43,802 nucleotides of DNA, taken from DATJKD01 sp963728295. Lineage in GTDB: Bacteria > Pseudomonadota > Gammaproteobacteria > Steroidobacterales > Steroidobacteraceae. A program made the translations under genes and the position numbers. The stretch lies in the NCBI GenBank assembly GCA_963728295.1, contig CAVSKB010000001.1, positions 1 through 43,802 of the forward strand, read 5' to 3'. This document shows, in pieces, positions 40,525 to 43,802 of the stretch (its first letter is position 1; every line of letters starts with the position of its first letter). A model generated the notes under the pieces. It had not been told where the DNA came from. It did no database searches and saw only the letters and a program-made list of their open reading frames with translations.

Positions 40525-41836
40525 TCAGATGCCGAAGTACCGGCCGCCGCCGCGACGCGACAGCCGTTGGCGGCGGCCGGCGGGGCCCGTCACGCCGAGG
40601 TACCACTCACGGAATCCATCGAGGTCGTACTCCAGCAGCGAAGACGGGCCCGGCTCATAGCGGCTCGAGTGGATGCCGGCCGCATTCGCCTCGATGATCG
40701 ACTTGTCCTGTTGCGTCGTCACCGTCCAAAGCCAGGTGAGCCGAGCGCGGTCGTAGTCCGTGCCTTCGCGGGCATCGCCCATTGACAAGCCAGGTGACGA
40801 CGATGTCGCTTTGCTCCGCCTGCGCGGAATGAACTGGAAGAATGTTGCGTAGTCGTTATAGGCGAGCATGTAGGTGAACGGCCCGAGTCCGAGCGCGGTC
40901 TCGCCTCCGTCGTAATCCCGAAACTGGCCCATCAAGGGCGCGGCCGGCTTGCCGTCCTCGGTGGCGCTGACGTACGACTCCCGTAACGGTGCGCGGTAAG
41001 CCGCGCCGAATTGCGCACGTGGGAGGCGCTCGTCGAGAGGCAGTGCCGTGCCGAATTCCGGCAAGGTTGCGCCGAGTGCGTCGGCCCGCGCGAGCCACTC
41101 TCGATGACGCGCATCGTAGCGCTGCATCGCTGCAGGCGATCCGTCACCGATCTTCTCGGCCTTGATTTCGACGCCGCAGTACTGCGGATGCGCTGGCTTG
41201 CAGTGATAGCACTCGAGATAGTTCTCGACAGCGAGCTTCCAGTTGGCGTGTACCGCAAAGGTTTCGCGATGCGCCACGCGGGCGTCGGCGATGCCATGCA
41301 TGCGCAGATAAGGTCCAAGACCCGCGACGACGTCGTCGAGGCCCGGTGCGGGCTCGTCGGAAAGGCTCACGAAAATCAGTCCCTCGACGATCCGGAAGCT
41401 GCAAGGCTTGAGTCCGTAGTCCGCCGGCGCGGAAGTCCTCTGCCATTCTCGGTGCTGTCTTGAGGCTGCCGTCTGGCGCATACGTCCAACCGTGATAGCG
41501 GCACGTGAACGCGGGCGCGTTGCCTGCTGGCTGCAGCAGCACACGGCTGCCGCGGTGACGGCAAACGTTGTAGTGGGCATGAACCGCGTCCCGTCCTTCG
41601 CGGATGAGGATGATCGATTCACCGGCGAGCTCGAACAGCAGGTAGTCCCCTGGGTTCGGGATCTGCGAAACGTGGCCCGCCATGATCCAGTGATTGCGAA
41701 AGAGCCGCTCACGGTCACGTTCGAAGATGGCGGGGTGCGTGTAGAACGCGCGGTCGAGAGAATGACCCGGACGCTGCGCCTCGATCAGAGCGTCGATCCA
41801 GTCCGCGCTGTCCGCCGGCACCGTTCTGCTAGTCAT
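40525..41836 (-). CDS. Rieske non-haem iron oxygenase, alpha subunit, frameshifts
   Basis: ATG 41836 overlaps the upstream stop. The Rieske centre is C-x-H-x17-C-x2-H (Cys92, His94, Cys112, His115; VCRHRGSRVL ... CRYHGW). The catalytic-iron region reads NWKLAVENYLECYHCKPAHP, as in oxygenases that act on quaternary amines such as carnitine, glycine betaine or stachydrine. One extra C near 41425 (EDFAPADYGLK) shifts the frame. Near 40790-40840 a pair of compensating indels scrambles about 15 residues that should read EQSDIVVTWLVNG. Corrected length is about 430 residues. It needs a reductase, not seen here. As read the product would be broken. Confidence 0.85.
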
Positions 41837-43425
41837 CCGAGTGAGCTCCAGTCTTTCAGGATCTCGCGGGCCGCGTTATGCCCGGGAATGCCGGAAACGC
41901 CGCCGCCCGGATGCGTCGACGATCCGCACTGGTAGAGCCCTCTGATCGGCGACCGGTAGTCCGAATAATGCGGGGCGGGCCGCTGGAAGAAAAGCTGCTC
42001 GAGTGCAAGCTCGCCGTGAAAGATGTGCCCGTGCGGTGTATTGATGATTCGCTCGATGTCCGGCGGCAGCAGCACCTGTTCTGCGATGACGCCGTCGCTG
42101 AATCCCGGCGCCATCTCGTCGATCGTGTCGTAGACGTTCCTCAGGAACGACGAGCGCTCGGTCTCCCACGTCGCACCTTTCAGCGCATAAGGCGCATGGC
42201 CACCGAACAAGTTCACGACATGCTTGCCGGCCGGAGCCAGCGTGTCGTCCACGGTCGTCGGCACCACGGCCGTGATGAATGGGCGCCGCGAATAGCGGCC
42301 ATGGCATGCGTCCTCGTAGGCAGCCTGAAGGTATTCGATGTCCGGGCCGATGTGGACATAGTTTGGAGACTCGAAGCCGCATGCGGCCGCGTCAAAGGCC
42401 GAAAAGCGTGGCGGCGCCTCGGCTGCGACATTGATCTTGAAGGCCGTCGAAAATGTGCGGAAGTCGCGAACGTGCTTCAGGAATTCGGCGGGCAGCTGCG
42501 ACGGATCGAGCAGTCGATCGAATAGAACCTTGCAGCTCGCGTTGCAGACGACGGCGCGCGCCTCGTATTCGTCGCCACGGGCGGTGACGACCTTCGTAAC
42601 TCGGCCGTCCGCCGCCTCCACCTTGACGACCTCGGCGCCGGTTCGAATCTGCAAGCCATGACGGCGGCCCGACTCCGCGATCGCGTCGCTGATCGCGCCC
42701 ATTCCGCCGCGAATAAAACCCCAGCCGCCGGCGCCCTCGTGTTCGCCCATGATGTGGTGCAGGACCACGTAGGCCGAGCCTGGTGTCCTCGGCCCGGCGA
42801 ACGTTCCGATCGAGCAGTAATAGCCCAGCACCGCGCGGGTGACGCTGTGCTCGAACCACCGCGACAGATAGTCGTCCGCGCTCATCGTCAGCAGGTCGAC
42901 GATACGATAGAAGTTCTTCCCGATCCGGCGATACTTCCAGGCGAGCTTGAACAGGTCGCGCAGGCCCTTGAAGTCGCGCCGCGCGGGGTCGGCCGGCGTT
43001 TCGAACAGCAGCTTGCGCACGACATTGGCCGCGTCGTTCAAGTGCGCGTCGAACTCGGGATAGATCGCGCCATCGTGGCGCGAGAAACGGGCGAACTGTC
43101 GCGCCGTCCTTGCGACGTCGCCGCTGAAAACGATGAAGTCGTCGGTTCCGATGGGACAGAAGAGGTCAGTGGCGGGCAGTACGGTCAGGCCCAGCTCGCG
43201 CAGCCCGAGCTCCCGGATGATCTTCGGGTGCAACAGGCTCATGACATACGAGAAGGTCGACGTCCTGAAACCGGGTGCGAACTCCTCGGTGACCGCCGCA
43301 CCGCCGATGACATCGCGGCGCTCGAGCGCAATAGTCTTGATGCCGTTCCGCGCGAGATATGCGCCGCAGGTCAGGCCGTTGTGGCCGGCACCGATGATGA
43401 CGACGTCATAACGGGCTGCCGCCAT
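41833..43425 (-). CDS. FAD-dependent oxidoreductase, phytoene-desaturase/PYROXD2-like
   Basis: A 530-residue flavoprotein. The N-terminal dinucleotide fold VVIIGAGHNGLTCGAYLARN and GIKTIALERRDVIGGAAVTE bind FAD. GAGGWGFIRGGMGAISDAIA and the C-terminal IRGLYQCGSSTHPGGGVSGI complete the amine-oxidase/phytoene-desaturase pattern. It would oxidise a C-C or C-N bond of a small organic molecule. It is the first gene of the operon: its stop overlaps the Rieske start by four bases (ATGA), implying coupling. Frame intact. It lies 330 bp from the right tRNA fragment. Confidence 0.9.
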   Translation of the reverse strand: MAAARYDVVIIGAGHNGLTCGAYLARNGIKTIALERRDVIGGAAVTEEFAPGFRTSTFSYVMSLLHPKIIRELGLRELGLTVLPATDLFCPIGTDDFIVFSGDVARTARQFARFSRHDGAIYPEFDAHLNDAANVVRKLLFETPADPARRDFKGLRDLFKLAWKYRRIGKNFYRIVDLLTMSADDYLSRWFEHSVTRAVLGYYCSIGTFAGPRTPGSAYVVLHHIMGEHEGAGGWGFIRGGMGAISDAIAESGRRHGLQIRTGAEVVKVEAADGRVTKVVTARGDEYEARAVVCNASCKVLFDRLLDPSQLPAEFLKHVRDFRTFSTAFKINVAAEAPPRFSAFDAAACGFESPNYVHIGPDIEYLQAAYEDACHGRYSRRPFITAVVPTTVDDTLAPAGKHVVNLFGGHAPYALKGATWETERSSFLRNVYDTIDEMAPGFSDGVIAEQVLLPPDIERIINTPHGHIFHGELALEQLFFQRPAPHYSDYRSPIRGLYQCGSSTHPGGGVSGIPGHNAAREILKDWSSLG

Positions 43426-43758
43426 GTTCGGATGTACTCGTGAGCCGCCCGATGCCTGAGTGGCGAGTGAATGAATGTAAAGACCTTATCGCGACGGGAC
43501 AAGGCTGTCGGCAGGCGACGAGCGAGGCCCGAAGCCGACGCAGGTGCTCAATGATCGGCAGCGACGCGGCTGATCAAGCTGCGACGACGAGCGAGTCTTC
43601 CGCGACGCCAGATGGCGATTACTGGCCTGCCTACGTTGCGACCATGCGGGAGTTTTGCGTGAATCAGTCCTGCACGGTCCTGCATCGTTGGGCATTTGAC
43701 TGCAACGGACGCCCAGCCAACCTGTTGATGCAGTTAAAGATTCAAACTTCGGCCCGGG
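43426..43758. other. Right end of the island, no integrase
   Basis: Should hold the promoter of the minus-strand operon. The plus-strand open frame (43440-43763) has no recognisable content. No integrase or excisionase gene is seen next to the attachment repeat. Confidence 0.45.
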
Positions 43759-43802
43759 ACTGAAAATCCGCGTGTCGGTGGTTCGATTCCGCCCCTGGCC
43801 AC
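43759..43802 (+). repeat. tRNA-Phe 3' fragment, putative right attachment site (cut by window end)
   Basis: Identical over 44 bases to 4178-4221. The bases before it (CCCGGG) do not form a full tRNA: only three of five anticodon-stem pairs are possible. So this is also a 3' fragment, and the real tRNA must lie outside the window. Confidence 0.8.

Noticed and set aside
43440..43763. Integrase gene next to the right tRNA fragment
   Set aside because: The open frame has none of the tyrosine recombinase motifs (R...H-x-x-R...Y).

Overview
This is a GC-rich proteobacterial window, most likely from a soil or sediment gammaproteobacterium. The hints are a tRNA-Phe-like 3' end, a twin-arginine mini-protein, a delta-60/Calx-beta protein with a glycine-rich sorting tail, and DUF1615, DUF6766 and YidB family genes; the taxonomic guess is an inference. 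Nearly all of it looks like accessory DNA: short genes, many paralogous or duplicated blocks, gene remnants, one group II intron and one transposase remnant. There is no rRNA, no intact tRNA, no CRISPR array and no recognisable integrase.

The main landmark is a 44-nt identical direct repeat, the 3' part of a tRNA-Phe gene from the anticodon loop to the acceptor stem, at 4178-4221 and again at the right edge (43759-43802). The 39.6 kb between the copies therefore looks like an integrative element or island. Left of it lie four broken genes: DUF1615 lipoprotein, outer-membrane barrel, HD-domain protein and Crp-type regulator.

Layout inside the island. 4.7-8.9 kb: a secreted SnoaL/DUF4440-like protein, a hydroxychromene-carboxylate isomerase, and an SRAP DNA-repair gene divergent from an O-methyltransferase. 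9.0-13.6 kb: short stress-type genes (hemerythrin, DUF6766, DUF2934, general stress protein, YidB). 14.1-19.7 kb: VOC protein, exported class V aminotransferase, a 97-aa orphan family, DUF3303, a group II intron with its reverse transcriptase, and a GNAT enzyme. 20.1-27.4 kb: an RsbRD-type histidine kinase and several recurring families of tiny proteins. 27.6-29.1 kb: a patch of gene fragments. 29.1-32.2 kb: MgtC, the second methyltransferase copy and phosphatidylserine synthase. 32.4-37.4 kb: delta-60/Calx-beta protein, IS481-type remnant and small membrane proteins. 37.5-43.4 kb: GNAT, the second SnoaL-like copy, and a minus-strand operon of FAD oxidoreductase, Rieske oxygenase and sodium:solute symporter.

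Two themes stand out. First, repetition: a 1.2 kb methyltransferase block and a 521-bp SnoaL-like block are each present twice at about 99% identity, and at least four short-protein families recur. A CTGT-N4-ACAG dyad sits at a fixed distance upstream of two unrelated gene types. Second, many genes read through only if single-base indels are corrected, while long genes and both duplicated blocks are clean; local sequencing error and gene decay both remain possible.
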